Of a stretch of DNA of 32,481 bases, positions 16,542 through 24,958 are shown in pieces (position 1 is the first letter of the stretch; the number at the start of each line of letters is the position of its first letter). The translations under genes were made by a program, and so were the position numbers. Below the pieces are notes generated by a model that was not told the DNA's origin, made no database searches, and saw nothing but the letters and a program-made list of their open reading frames with translations. Source of the DNA: Phytomonas francai (taxonomy: Eukaryota; Euglenozoa; Kinetoplastea; Trypanosomatida; Trypanosomatidae); assembly GCA_001766655.1 (NCBI GenBank), contig MJCC01000011.1:58208-90688 (forward strand), in the 5' to 3' direction.

Positions 16542-16761
16542 CTTCATACAATGCACACGCCGTGCACAGGCTAGGGTAGGGGGACCAGAGACACCTAATA
16601 TCACTTTTCCCACCATTTACTTCTTTTTATTTCAACACACACACACACACGAGTTCAAAGTAACATGGTATAAAGGTGGAAAAGAAACTTCTGCTTATTC
16701 TGCTTCCCAAAAAATTATAGGTTAATATTGATAAATATTACATATTACCATATATATTATT
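16268..16761 (+). other. H2A 3' flank and AspRS leader
   Basis: T/A-rich 3' UTR, a (TA)n run (16515-16541), an (AC)n run (16635-16650) and a pyrimidine tract (16689-16707) ending in the AG at 16719-16720. All of this except the last 31 bases is inside the duplicated block. Confidence 0.6.
16719..16720 (+). promoter_or_regulatory. Predicted spliced-leader acceptor of the AspRS gene
   Basis: The tract cttctgcttattctgcttcc is followed by aattatag. Splicing here leaves a 41-nt leader with no upstream ATG before 16762. The site lies inside the duplicated block, so the same signal also stands upstream of the membrane-protein gene at 24959. Confidence 0.5.
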
Positions 16762-18564
16762 ATGCGTTGCTCGCCATGCATTCTCTATCGGCGTTTTTGT
16801 AGTGCAAGGCATCAACAAACCCTTATTGGAGCTTCTCTCCGCTTATCGATTATTGCGGCAAAACGCAGGGTGATTCTTCACTCTTCACCACTCGTGCCTG
16901 GTTTGGATTTGTCAGCTCTACGAAGCGTTCCGCAGGGCTTTTCATCAATTGATACAGTACTACCGTCAACGAAACCTGCTTCTTCCGCACTTGGCTCTAC
17001 CACAACTACGGACGCCCATAACGAGAAGCCCTGCGACTCTGTTAAACACAGTCTAACGGGGGAGGTGCAGACGGTGCGCGGGCGTGTGGAGCGGAGCCGT
17101 GGTCACGGCAGGTTGGTTTTCCTACACCTTCGACAGCCCCCTTGTGACTCGATTCAGGTCGTTTGCCACGGCAAAGACTTAGCCAAGAAGGCGAGTGCCA
17201 TACCCCCCGAGAGCATTGTTGAAATTGAGGGTGTGATTCGACCCGCTAATCCACCTGTGGTCTCCACAACGTGTGCGCACTGGGAGCTGCACGCGTCCGC
17301 GTTACGCGTCCTGAGCGCCGCTGCCACCCCCCTCCCCTTTCCCCTACACGACGCCGGCGCCAAACTCGAGACGCGGCTCAACCACCGCACGGTCGACCTG
17401 CGCACCCCTTTGACGTCCGCCACGATGCGCATCGCCTCCTGCGTCTGCCAGAGTTTCCGCCAACTGCTCCTGGAACGAGGCTTCCTTGAGATCCACACCC
17501 CAAAGCTCGTCGGGGCCGCCTCTGAGGGCGGCAGCGCCGCGTTCGAGGTCAATTACTTCCACCACAAGGCCCACCTCGCGCAGTCGCCGCAGCTGTACAA
17601 GCAGATGGCTGTGATGGGGGACGCGATGCGTGTGTTCGAGATAGGCCCGGTGTTCCGCGCGGAGAAGAGCCTCACGCACCGCCACCTGACTGAGTTTGTG
17701 GGCCTTGATGCGGAGATGGTCATCCAGGGTTCCTATCTCGAGGTCTTGGATGTCCTGGATTACGTGTTGTGTGGGATCTTGACCGATTTACACTCTGAGC
17801 GCCTTAAGGGTCTGGTGCTGATGGCGAAGAAGGCGCTCGCGGTGCAGCAGCGGTCGGCCCCAGCGTGGGGCGACTCACTGGAGTTGTTAGCCTCTCTGCC
17901 TACTGAAGACAGTGGTGGGATCGTGTACGAGGTCCCGGTATCTGTCATGACGCGGTATGGCATCACCCTCGATCATGCACCTCACGCCGCTGGCGGCAGC
18001 ACGTCCGTGGGGGATGACTTTGGGGCCGCTGTCCAGGACGCGTATGGAGCGCGGGTGGGTGTGGAGGGCCTGCGCGTCCTGCGGCTCTCTTTTGACCATG
18101 CGGTGCAGCTCCTGCGCGACAGTGAGGCGGTCCCAACAGATGCCGTGTTGGAGGACTTTGATTTACCGCAGGAGCGGTGCCTGGGGCGATTAATCAAGGA
18201 GCGCTACGGCGTCGATGTCTATGTGGTGGATCAATTCCCTACCGCATCGCGTCCGTTCTACACAATGCCGCTCTCCGACAAGGAGCCCCAGCGTACACGC
18301 AGTTTTGATGTGTATATGCGTGGGGAGGAGATATGTAGTGGTTCGCAGAGATATGATAGCGCCGAGGGGCTTGAAGAGCGTCTGCGAGTGCTCGGCATCG
18401 ATCCGACGCCATTGCGGGACTATATTGATTCCTTCCGCTACGGTGCATGGCCACATGGTGGATTTGGTCTGGGTTTGGAGCGCATCGTCTCCTTCTTCTT
18501 GGGAATGAATGACGTTCGACAAGTCTCCATGTTTCCGCGCGACCCTAAGCGGATCGTGCCTTAG
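16762..18564 (+). CDS. Aspartyl-tRNA synthetase, archaeal/eukaryotic type, probably mitochondrial
   Basis: The product is 600 aa; it attaches aspartate to tRNA-Asp. The first 40 or so residues are Arg/Ser/Ile-rich and almost free of acidic residues (MRCSPCILYRRFCSARHQQ), a likely mitochondrial presequence. Residues of about 95-195 form the OB-fold anticodon-binding domain (VRGRVERSRGHGRLVFLHLR). The class II catalytic core follows: motif 1 around FLEIHTPKL (240), the aspartate-binding AQSPQLYKQM, motif 2 FRAEKSLTHRHLTEF (about 297) and motif 3 GFGLGLERI (about 567), then VRQVSMFPRDPKR at the end, typical of non-bacterial AspRS. Trypanosoma brucei is known to have separate cytosolic and mitochondrial AspRS enzymes, and the presequence suggests this is the latter. 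The last 13 codons plus stop are duplicated across an N at 18667; the gene itself is intact. Confidence 0.93.
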   Translation: MRCSPCILYRRFCSARHQQTLIGASLRLSIIAAKRRVILHSSPLVPGLDLSALRSVPQGFSSIDTVLPSTKPASSALGSTTTTDAHNEKPCDSVKHSLTGEVQTVRGRVERSRGHGRLVFLHLRQPPCDSIQVVCHGKDLAKKASAIPPESIVEIEGVIRPANPPVVSTTCAHWELHASALRVLSAAATPLPFPLHDAGAKLETRLNHRTVDLRTPLTSATMRIASCVCQSFRQLLLERGFLEIHTPKLVGAASEGGSAAFEVNYFHHKAHLAQSPQLYKQMAVMGDAMRVFEIGPVFRAEKSLTHRHLTEFVGLDAEMVIQGSYLEVLDVLDYVLCGILTDLHSERLKGLVLMAKKALAVQQRSAPAWGDSLELLASLPTEDSGGIVYEVPVSVMTRYGITLDHAPHAAGGSTSVGDDFGAAVQDAYGARVGVEGLRVLRLSFDHAVQLLRDSEAVPTDAVLEDFDLPQERCLGRLIKERYGVDVYVVDQFPTASRPFYTMPLSDKEPQRTRSFDVYMRGEEICSGSQRYDSAEGLEERLRVLGIDPTPLRDYIDSFRYGAWPHGGFGLGLERIVSFFLGMNDVRQVSMFPRDPKRIVP

Positions 18565-18615
18565 GAAATTTCAGTTGATTTGGATGCTTGTTCTGAATTT
18601 TCTTTTTTTTAGATC

Positions 18616-18666
<51 letters not shown>

Positions 18667-18759
18667 NTCTCCATGTTTCCGCGCGACCCTAAGCGGATCG
18701 TGCCTTAGGAAATTTCAGTTGATTTGGATGCTTGTTCTGAATTTTCTTTTTTTTAGATC

Positions 18760-18810
<51 letters not shown>
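18524..18810 (+). repeat. 143-bp perfect direct repeat around a single N
   Basis: 18524-18666 and 18668-18810 are identical, including an (AT)23 run at the end of each copy, and are separated by one N at 18667. The first copy covers the last AspRS codons and stop; the second repeats them out of context. This is the form of an unmerged contig overlap at a microsatellite. Confidence 0.9.
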
Positions 18811-18812
<2 letters not shown>

Positions 18813-18993
18813 GCAAATCCTTCTTTTCCCCTGGGTACAATCTACAGCGATACGTGCTTATCTTTATCCACTTTTCTGATGCTTTTTGTAACTCTTTTAA
18901 GCTTTTCGCTCAAAAAAAAAAGACAGATTTTTACTATCACTCAAAGTAAGAGGGGGTTCAGCAAACTGTTCAAAAGGACACATTTTCCAGCCC
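18565..18993 (+). other. AspRS to YbaK spacer containing the assembly joint
   Basis: It contains the N, the repeated AspRS end and both (AT)n runs. True spacer length is probably about 144 bp shorter. An AG at 18989-18990 (cattttccag) stands 3 nt before the next ATG; other AGs upstream are possible. Confidence 0.6.
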
Positions 18994-19815
18994 ATGTGTG
19001 CACAGTTTCTTGAAAAGCGTTTAGCAGCCCTTAGCAAGCGCTACGATGGTATCGAAAGTAATGTCAAGATGCTTAAGGAGGCAGTGACGATTATCATGTC
19101 GTCTGCATGCTCAGAGGGAGAAAAAAAGGCGTTAAACACTCTTCATGTCCCCGAGAGCGTTCTGGGGGCCAAATGTGGCGAGACACACGTCGACCCTACC
19201 ACCATTGCTGCCCTGCAGCCTTGTGAGCAGGACGCTCCCAGGGTTGCGGAGCTTCGCCGCTGGTGCCTCGAGAATAAACTTTACACCGCTATCTTTAAAT
19301 GGGTTCCCTCGGACTACTACAGCCGTACCCTGACGTGGCGACGTGACATATTGAACGCCCCAACCCTTGCTTATTTGTGCAAGACCATTGTCTTGACGAA
19401 CACGCATTGTGTGAATTTAGATTGTTCCGTCCGAGAGAATTCTCGATATTATATGCTTGTGTTCCAGTACATAGAACGCTTTGATGCAGATCTTCTTATG
19501 CGATTCATTAGAAAACTCAACCCTACCCTTGGGAAGAAGAAATTTAACTTCAGGCTCGCGAGCTCGGAGGAGTCGTTTGAGCTGACTGGCTTTCCTTCCG
19601 GTGCTGTGGTCCCTTTTGGAACATGGCAAAAGGTTCCTGTGATACTGAGCCATAACGTTGCGAACTTAGAGCCGAGATTTTTTTGGGTCGGTGGCGGCCA
19701 CGTTCATTGCAAAGCCCGCGTTGACCTTGACGATTTCTTCAATGTGGTGAACCCCATGGTGGCTCCCGTCACGGTACCGTTGACCCCTGAAGAGTTGGAG
19801 CATATAGTAGATTGA
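18994..19815 (+). CDS. YbaK/ProRS-type aminoacyl-tRNA editing domain protein
   Basis: The product is 273 aa. Residues of about 4-35 form a likely short coiled coil (LEKRLAALSKRYDGIESNVKM). The YbaK/ProX domain fills about 85-255. Diagnostic segments are the Lys in LCKTIVL (K130), matching the conserved lysine of this family, the signature LTGFPSGAVVPFG (197-209), VPVILS (215-220) and the glycine patch GGGH (233-236) followed by VDLDDFF. Family members hydrolyse mischarged aminoacyl-tRNA, for example Cys- or Ala-tRNA-Pro; the substrate here cannot be told from sequence. No presequence is evident, so a cytosolic location is inferred. The neighbouring AspRS gene is probably coincidental. The fold call is secure; activity is inferred. 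Confidence 0.88.
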   Translation: MCAQFLEKRLAALSKRYDGIESNVKMLKEAVTIIMSSACSEGEKKALNTLHVPESVLGAKCGETHVDPTTIAALQPCEQDAPRVAELRRWCLENKLYTAIFKWVPSDYYSRTLTWRRDILNAPTLAYLCKTIVLTNTHCVNLDCSVRENSRYYMLVFQYIERFDADLLMRFIRKLNPTLGKKKFNFRLASSEESFELTGFPSGAVVPFGTWQKVPVILSHNVANLEPRFFWVGGGHVHCKARVDLDDFFNVVNPMVAPVTVPLTPEELEHIVD

Positions 19816-20596
19816 GTTTACCTTTTTAAAAAAAATGATTTAAACTTATCGGCTGTCTTTTTTCAAGTTTAAGGGCAGTGAATAAAACGTTAAAGGAGCG
19901 CAGCATAAGGGGGAGGATAAGAAATTTCGTCTACTACCATCTATTTTGTTTCTTAAATGTGCCCGGACTGAAAGAACCAAGGCCCAATTATTGAAGTGTT
20001 GTGTGGCGTTCTAAACTTTTATAGGTACAACAAAACGAAGTAATTTACACTTTGTCACGAATAAAATAAAGCGAAATGAAACGTATTATGCAATGATTCC
20101 GTGATGACAAACATAATAATGAAGTTTTCTGTTATTTTTGTTTTTCATTTAGAAAATAAATCATTCAACGTTTTCTTATTTATTCTTAGACGAGACAAGG
20201 TGGGGGGAAGGGGGGAACTCCGCATGTTTGGAGTGGGCATTTTAAGATAGTTTCATCGAATCGGCAATGTTTCATCACTTCCCTCTTGCACTCTTTCGTT
20301 CCTCAAAGAAATTTGTCAAGCCCTAGTGTGCATTGTAATCCCCATACGGAGGTAGGCCTTGGGATTACTTTATTCAAACGAATCACAAAGGGAAAGCGAG
20401 GTGGGGTGAAGGGAGGAGAGAACAGCGCTAATGTGTGTGATTGAATGCGCAACACATGCGACTTTTGGTTTCTTTCAGTTCAAAAAACGTGACTTATTGC
20501 GGGGCTCCGAGTCGCTATGGGGGGCCTTTGAAAAGTTCCGTGAGAAGTATCACCACCGGTAGTGGTAAGCCATCTTTTGGCGGCCCGCGCGCGCAG
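19816..20596 (+). other. Spacer with a G-rich patch
   Basis: AT-rich with a G-rich patch at 20200-20217. The acceptor for the next gene is probably at 20477-20478. I see no gene. Confidence 0.5.
20477..20478 (+). promoter_or_regulatory. Predicted spliced-leader acceptor inside an open frame
   Basis: The sequence cttttggtttctttcag ends at 20478. It lies downstream of the first in-frame ATG (20456), so if used the translation start moves to 20597. The resulting leader has a 4-codon upstream frame beginning at the ATG near 20516. Confidence 0.4.
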
Positions 20597-21523
20597 TTGA
20601 TGCCCGCCCTCTCAGCGGCCTGCTTGGTGGATGTCGGCAGCACGGCCACCATCACACTGTCCTACTACCTCACGGTGGTGGAGTCCACCGTCCGCGGCCG
20701 GCTGCGATCTCGGTGCGGCGGTTCTATTTCGGGAGGGGCGGAGCCGAGCGAGCCCCCAGGCCCCGCCGTTCCCCCCCGCCCCTATGGCGAGACCTTTCGC
20801 GCGCCGAAGGTGTTCGTCCGCTGCGTCCTGTTAAGCCCGGCGGAGCCGAAGCTCCAGCACGCAGATTGGGCCCCGGCCTGGGAGGAGTACTTGGGCTACC
20901 GGCGAACCGGCGGCTCCGCGGCTTCCTCGGCGTGCGCGCGGGACGTCTGGGGCGAGGCGCGTCCGCTGCTCGGCGTGCAGCCCAAGCCACCGATCCGTCT
21001 GCGCCTTGCGGGCCCCCCCTCGCGCGCGTCGTGCGGAGAAGGGGCCCTTTCGGCCTCACCAAGCACCCCGCTGGAGGTCTGGGCGGAGTGCTTTCGCGTG
21101 GACGACTTCATCCCGATGAAAATGCAGATCCAGCACGCGATTCGGCACTTGCTGCGGCGTCGCCGGCCCAAGGTGGGCGCCGCAGACGTCCCGGGCTTAT
21201 CGACCACGGACGAACCCCTGCAGCCCATCCACGTCATCGCCGTGGTATGCCTGGACCACTTCTCACAGGACTACATCGACTTCCTCACGGAGCTACGTTC
21301 GATCAGGCGAGGTGGGGGAGGGGCGAAGACGGGCATCTGGGCACCCAACACGACGCAAGCGCACGCCAGGCCCGCGTCAGGTGAGAGCCCGGCGCCGAGT
21401 CAATCCGGTCGATACCGTGGAGCGAACTTGGCGACGATGCCAGAGGAGGAGGAAGAGGAAGGTGAAGAGGTGGAGTGCCTCGTATTTAACAGTCGAGAGT
21501 TGGTCGGATGTGTCTACGTCTAA
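20597..21523 (+). CDS. Hypothetical GC-rich protein
   Basis: The product is 308 aa from ATG 20597, or 355 aa if translation begins at ATG 20456. It is not recognised. The N-terminus (LVDVGSTATITLSYYLTVVE) looks like strand plus helix. The middle is Pro/Gly/Ala-rich and GC-driven. Two segments look folded: PLEVWAECFRVDDFIPMKMQ followed by a basic helix, and IHVIAVVCLDHFSQDYIDFL. An acidic Glu run precedes the last strand-like residues (CLVFNSRELVGCVYV). Composition is far more GC-rich than the flanks, like the zinc-ribbon and H2A genes. I considered a HORMA-type fold but cannot support it. It ends with TAA at 21521-21523. Confidence 0.7.
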   Translation: MMPALSAACLVDVGSTATITLSYYLTVVESTVRGRLRSRCGGSISGGAEPSEPPGPAVPPRPYGETFRAPKVFVRCVLLSPAEPKLQHADWAPAWEEYLGYRRTGGSAASSACARDVWGEARPLLGVQPKPPIRLRLAGPPSRASCGEGALSASPSTPLEVWAECFRVDDFIPMKMQIQHAIRHLLRRRRPKVGAADVPGLSTTDEPLQPIHVIAVVCLDHFSQDYIDFLTELRSIRRGGGGAKTGIWAPNTTQAHARPASGESPAPSQSGRYRGANLATMPEEEEEEGEEVECLVFNSRELVGCVYV

Positions 21524-21956
21524 TCGTCTAGAGGAGTACGCTTGAGTAAGGTCAACAACAGCACCAGTAATAGTAATGAAGTTGGTTGGTGTTAGTTCCT
21601 TCAGTTGTAGTGTTTGAAGCCCGGGAAGCACTTTTTTTGACATCCTTTTGATGTGGTTGTTTTTTAATCCTTGGCGTGTGGCATGCCTCTAGACTTATTC
21701 CCTCATAGCAAATGGTCTTGCCTTAGGGGAGGGGGCCACTCCATTCCTCATTCTTGGTTATATCTGTTTATTTTTTTTCTTTTTATTTTCTTTGGGACTA
21801 TCACTATAGCGGAGCGTGGGCTACGTTCCGCCTCTTTTTTCCCCATACAAAGAGAACGATCTGAGTAAAAGAAATCTTTACCCTTACCCATATTTATACC
21901 ACCACTACTATTGGATCTTGGTGTGTGCATGTATGCCTGTGCGTGGAAGCGGTGGA
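21524..21956 (+). other. Spacer
   Basis: T-rich DNA (21768-21790) with a C/T/A tract at 21877-21910 that precedes the next gene. No other feature seen. Confidence 0.5.
21948..21949 (+). promoter_or_regulatory. Predicted spliced-leader acceptor deciding a start
   Basis: First AG after the tract at 21877-21910. It lies 7 nt before the ATG at 21957 and downstream of another in-frame ATG at 21933, which favours the shorter protein. Confidence 0.4.
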
Positions 21957-23528
21957 ATGTCGTTAACATTGAATATTAGAGTTGACGCGTCACTATCTTC
22001 TTGCTTTGACATCTTGACCGACTTCGGCACCTCTACACACCGACAGCATGGTAAGCGCGTTGAGGTGTGCGCACTGCGGAGCAGCGACTGCCCTGTGGCG
22101 CAAACCGTCTTGGTATGGGATTCGAACGAGTCTGTCGAGGAGAGGCCAGCGTACCCCAATTGCTGCGAAATCCAAACCAATCAAGTTTCATGCCAAGGGG
22201 GCGTCTCTGAGCAGCACTTGCCAGATTCGCGTGCGATGTGCCAAAAGTCTTCCCGCGTAGACGTGTTTTTGTTTTTAGAAACTCGGCAGGCGGTTCTCTT
22301 TTTGCATAAACCTGCTCGTTCAGTTAGTGCGTGGGAGCGCTACCTTGGGGAGGTCTGTGAGGCCACTGTTGCATATATTTGGGGTCGAGGGAGCCCAAAT
22401 GAGGCTTTGTTTCAAAGTGCCAACAGCCATGATGCTATCACTAGCACCATCTACGCAGGTTCTCTCAACAAACAAGTGGGCCTTTTTTTTCATGATTCCT
22501 GCATGGACAACGCGCAGGCTGAGGATGCGCGGCAATTGCGTCTGCACATCGTTTTGGTGCCACGGGGCGTTGCTTCAGGTGGCGTGCATTCTCCTTTTTC
22601 CCTTGTTTCTGCGTCACCGGGTCAACATGATATGTCTTTTCCAAGCACAAACGATGGGCATCCTGGAGGTGGCGGCTGTAGTGTGACCAATAAGGACGCA
22701 GCTGAATTGTTCTCTTTAGCCTTGATGTGGTTTGCCAAATACAAAAACATAAGAGTTTTGGATACACTCAGAGAGACGACGGCATCCTCGCCAGTTGAGC
22801 CAAAGTCTTCTGATGTTGCGGATAAGCATACATCTTTATCGGTTGAGCTCGCGATTGGGCACTGTATGACTGCAGTTGCACCTGACCAGGCGGCCCACAT
22901 CGTCCTTGCCCTTGTTCACACGCGTCTGAAATCTTTATCAGGGGCCGCCGCAGCTCAACCAGCGGGGAGTCCAAAGGGCTTGCATCAAGCTTCCGACAAG
23001 GGTGGTCTCCCCACTGCGCAACACGGCAAGTCGTTGAGCACTTTTCCTACACGAAAAATTCGCCCGGATGCGCGGTATAAATGTGAACCACACGACTTCC
23101 AGAAGCTGTATGCCAGTATGCTTGCTGAAGTTGGATCGTATTCCGATCGCAAGACAATCGCCATGATGGCAGCTTTCCCTACGATGCATCATCTTTTATC
23201 GCACTTACATAACTACGTGTTGACTAAACAGGATCAACAATGCACACCGAATCCTTTCGATCCTGAAATGACAGTTATGACAGGCTTTGACACTGACACA
23301 ACCGCAATGTTTGGAGACAATCCGTTGGAGACTTCTGCTGTTTCCTTTGAAACTCATTCAGGAGGTCTTGATGAATTTTCAAAAGACGCCTCCAACGGGT
23401 GCCATAGTGTTGGACCTTCACTCCCGCCTGTATACAGCACAAACTATGGGGAATCAAGGAGTTGGAACGTTTTAGATGATGCCATTGTTGATGCTTTAAT
23501 GACAGACTACCGTCAAAAGGAGGTTTGA
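21957..23528 (+). CDS. Hypothetical trypanosomatid-style protein
   Basis: The product is 523 aa (MSLTLNIRVDASLSS at the start), or 531 aa from ATG 21933. I do not recognise it. The first 220 residues look like a mixed strand/helix domain with hydrophobic strands such as VDVFLFLETRQAVLFLHK and LRLHIVLVPRG. A helical part follows (AAELFSLALMWFAKYKNIRV, then QAAHIVLALVHTRL), a Ser/Gly/Ala-rich linker, another helical stretch (HDFQKLYASMLAEVG), and an acidic, Thr/Ser-rich tail. The extreme C-terminus, WNVLDDAIVDALMTDY, looks like a conserved amphipathic helix. There is no membrane span or targeting signal. It ends only 28 bases before the exact start of the second H2A block, so its 3' UTR must come from that block. 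Confidence 0.75.
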   Translation: MSLTLNIRVDASLSSCFDILTDFGTSTHRQHGKRVEVCALRSSDCPVAQTVLVWDSNESVEERPAYPNCCEIQTNQVSCQGGVSEQHLPDSRAMCQKSSRVDVFLFLETRQAVLFLHKPARSVSAWERYLGEVCEATVAYIWGRGSPNEALFQSANSHDAITSTIYAGSLNKQVGLFFHDSCMDNAQAEDARQLRLHIVLVPRGVASGGVHSPFSLVSASPGQHDMSFPSTNDGHPGGGGCSVTNKDAAELFSLALMWFAKYKNIRVLDTLRETTASSPVEPKSSDVADKHTSLSVELAIGHCMTAVAPDQAAHIVLALVHTRLKSLSGAAAAQPAGSPKGLHQASDKGGLPTAQHGKSLSTFPTRKIRPDARYKCEPHDFQKLYASMLAEVGSYSDRKTIAMMAAFPTMHHLLSHLHNYVLTKQDQQCTPNPFDPEMTVMTGFDTDTTAMFGDNPLETSAVSFETHSGGLDEFSKDASNGCHSVGPSLPPVYSTNYGESRSWNVLDDAIVDALMTDYRQKEV

Positions 23529-23958
23529 AGCAGTTCTAAGGAACTGGAGGTATGGTAAAGACTAACAATTTGATGTTGCTATAGTTTCTTTTCTTTTTGT
23601 GCATCCTTTAGATATGCACGGGAATTTTATTATTGGCACTATTTTAGAATGCAATTGTTCTCAACGATTACCGATCACTGTATCCTCTGAAGAGCCTCTG
23701 CTAAATTGGGGCATGCGTTTTTCTCATATGTGTGCGTTTTCCCTCCATGTTGTGGAGGGGAGGGATGGGTTCGGGGTCTTTGAGGGTGTGTTGGCACCCC
23801 TCGACTAACGGTTTACGACATATTTGCGCTTCACTTCTCCCTTTTTCTTGTTTGTGTTTACAACCTACAATAATGGATGCGATCTGCTAGTTTTCGCATT
23901 CGCTTCCTTATCCAAAGTCTTCCAAGTCTTCCTACCAACCCCGCACCCGCAGCAAACT
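23529..23958 (+). other. Spacer upstream of H2A copy 2
   Basis: Almost entirely inside the duplicated block (from 23557). It contains the same leader signals as copy 1, with a predicted acceptor at 23889-23890. Confidence 0.6.
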
Positions 23959-24606
23959 ATGGCAACCCCACGCAGCGCTAAGAAGGCGGCCCGCAAGAGC
24001 AGCTCCAAGTCGGTGAAGGCCGGCCTCATCTTCCCGGTGGGCCGCGTCGGTTCGCTGCTCCGCCGTGGGCAGTACGCGCAGCGCATTGGGGCATCCGGCG
24101 CGGTGTACCTCGCGGCCGTGCTCGAGTACCTGACGGCGGAGCTGCTAGAGCTGTCTGTGAAGCAGGCGTCGCTGTCCAGCAAGAAAACGCACCGCCTGAC
24201 CCCGCGCGTCGTGACCCTCGCGGCACGGCAGGACGCAGACCTGGGCGAGCTCATGAAGAACGTGACGGTATCGCACGGCGGCGTGATCCCGAACGTGAAC
24301 AAGGCGCTTGCGAAGAAGCACAAGAGCAGCAAGTCGCACAGCAAGGCCACGCCCAGCGTCTAAGGAGCGAGGAAAAATACGACACCATGTCACTGGCTTT
24401 TGAAACGCAACGACAAGATACTAGAATCCGCAGATGTGTCCGAGCGTACTTTCTAAAGCCCCCATAGATAATTTATTTTATTATTTTTCTTTCTTTTTTA
24501 TATTTTATTTATTATTTTTGACCTTTCGCGTCCATGCTTCCGATCACTTGCAGCGTTAGGCACGGTAAAATGCACTTGAAAATGGTATAAACACGAGTAC
24601 AGAAAC

Positions 24607-24637
<31 letters not shown>

Positions 24638-24826
24638 CTTCATACAATGCACACGCCGTGCACAGGCTAGGGTAGGGGGACCAGAGACACCTAATATCAC
24701 TTTTCCCACCATTTACTTCTTTTTATTTCAACACACACACACACACGAGTTCAAAGTAACATGGTATAAAGGTGGAAAAGAAACTTCTGCTTATTCTGCT
24801 TCCCAAAAAATTATAGGTTAATATTG
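23557..24826 (+). repeat. Duplicated H2A block, copy 2 (1270 bp)
   Basis: Identical, as far as can be read by eye, to 15461-16730, with the (TA)n run at 24611-24637 and the (AC)n run at 24731-24746 of the same length as in copy 1. The left neighbour is a different gene (21957-23528) and the right neighbour is a membrane-protein gene instead of AspRS, so only the H2A unit is shared. Confidence 0.95.
23959..24363 (+). CDS. H2A: Histone H2A, copy 2
   Basis: This encodes the same 134-aa protein as 15863-16267, with the signature [10 protein letters not shown] and the C-terminal KATPSV. Leader and 3' flank are also identical, so the two genes probably share post-transcriptional control, which in kinetoplastids acts mainly through UTRs. 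Having two dispersed copies 8.1 kb apart, with six other genes or blocks between them, differs from the tandem histone arrays common in trypanosomatids. Confidence 0.98.
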   Translation: MATPRSAKKAARKSSSKSVKAGLIFPVGRVGSLLRRGQYAQRIGASGAVYLAAVLEYLTAELLELSVKQASLSSKKTHRLTPRVVTLAARQDADLGELMKNVTVSHGGVIPNVNKALAKKHKSSKSHSKATPSV

Positions 24827-24958
24827 CTAAATAGTATTGTGTCAAGTTCTAGTTATTAATTAGGTGAATAAGACAGGAAAATAAGCCATTGTAGCGCAGA
24901 TTGAAAGTGTTTGCGATATCTTTGCATACACAAAGAGAGCCATATTTATCCAGACATT
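24364..24958 (+). other. H2A copy 2 3' flank and leader of the membrane-protein gene
   Basis: Shared block to 24826 with TA and AC microsatellites, then unique AT-rich sequence. The duplicated acceptor at 24815-24816 would give a 142-nt leader. Several later AGs (for example near 24861 and 24898) are alternatives. Confidence 0.5.

Larger units (their letters stand above)
15461..16730 (+). repeat. Duplicated H2A block, copy 1 (1270 bp)
   Basis: Identical, as far as can be read by eye, to 23557-24826 at a constant offset of 8096 with no indel, including the (TA)n run at 16515-16541 and the (AC)n run at 16635-16650. It covers H2A, its leader, its 3' flank and a splice acceptor for the next gene. 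To the left, 15433-15460 matches 23529-23556 only imperfectly (roughly three quarters of positions). To the right similarity fades within about 10 bases. Confidence 0.95.

Noticed and set aside
18509..18949. Open frame across the N with a repeated protein segment
   Set aside because: It is created by the duplicated AspRS end and TA microsatellites (poly Ile-Tyr); not a gene.
20597..21523. HORMA/ATG101-like fold for the GC-rich hypothetical protein
   Set aside because: Only a short EVW segment and general pattern agreed; the order of the other elements did not match.
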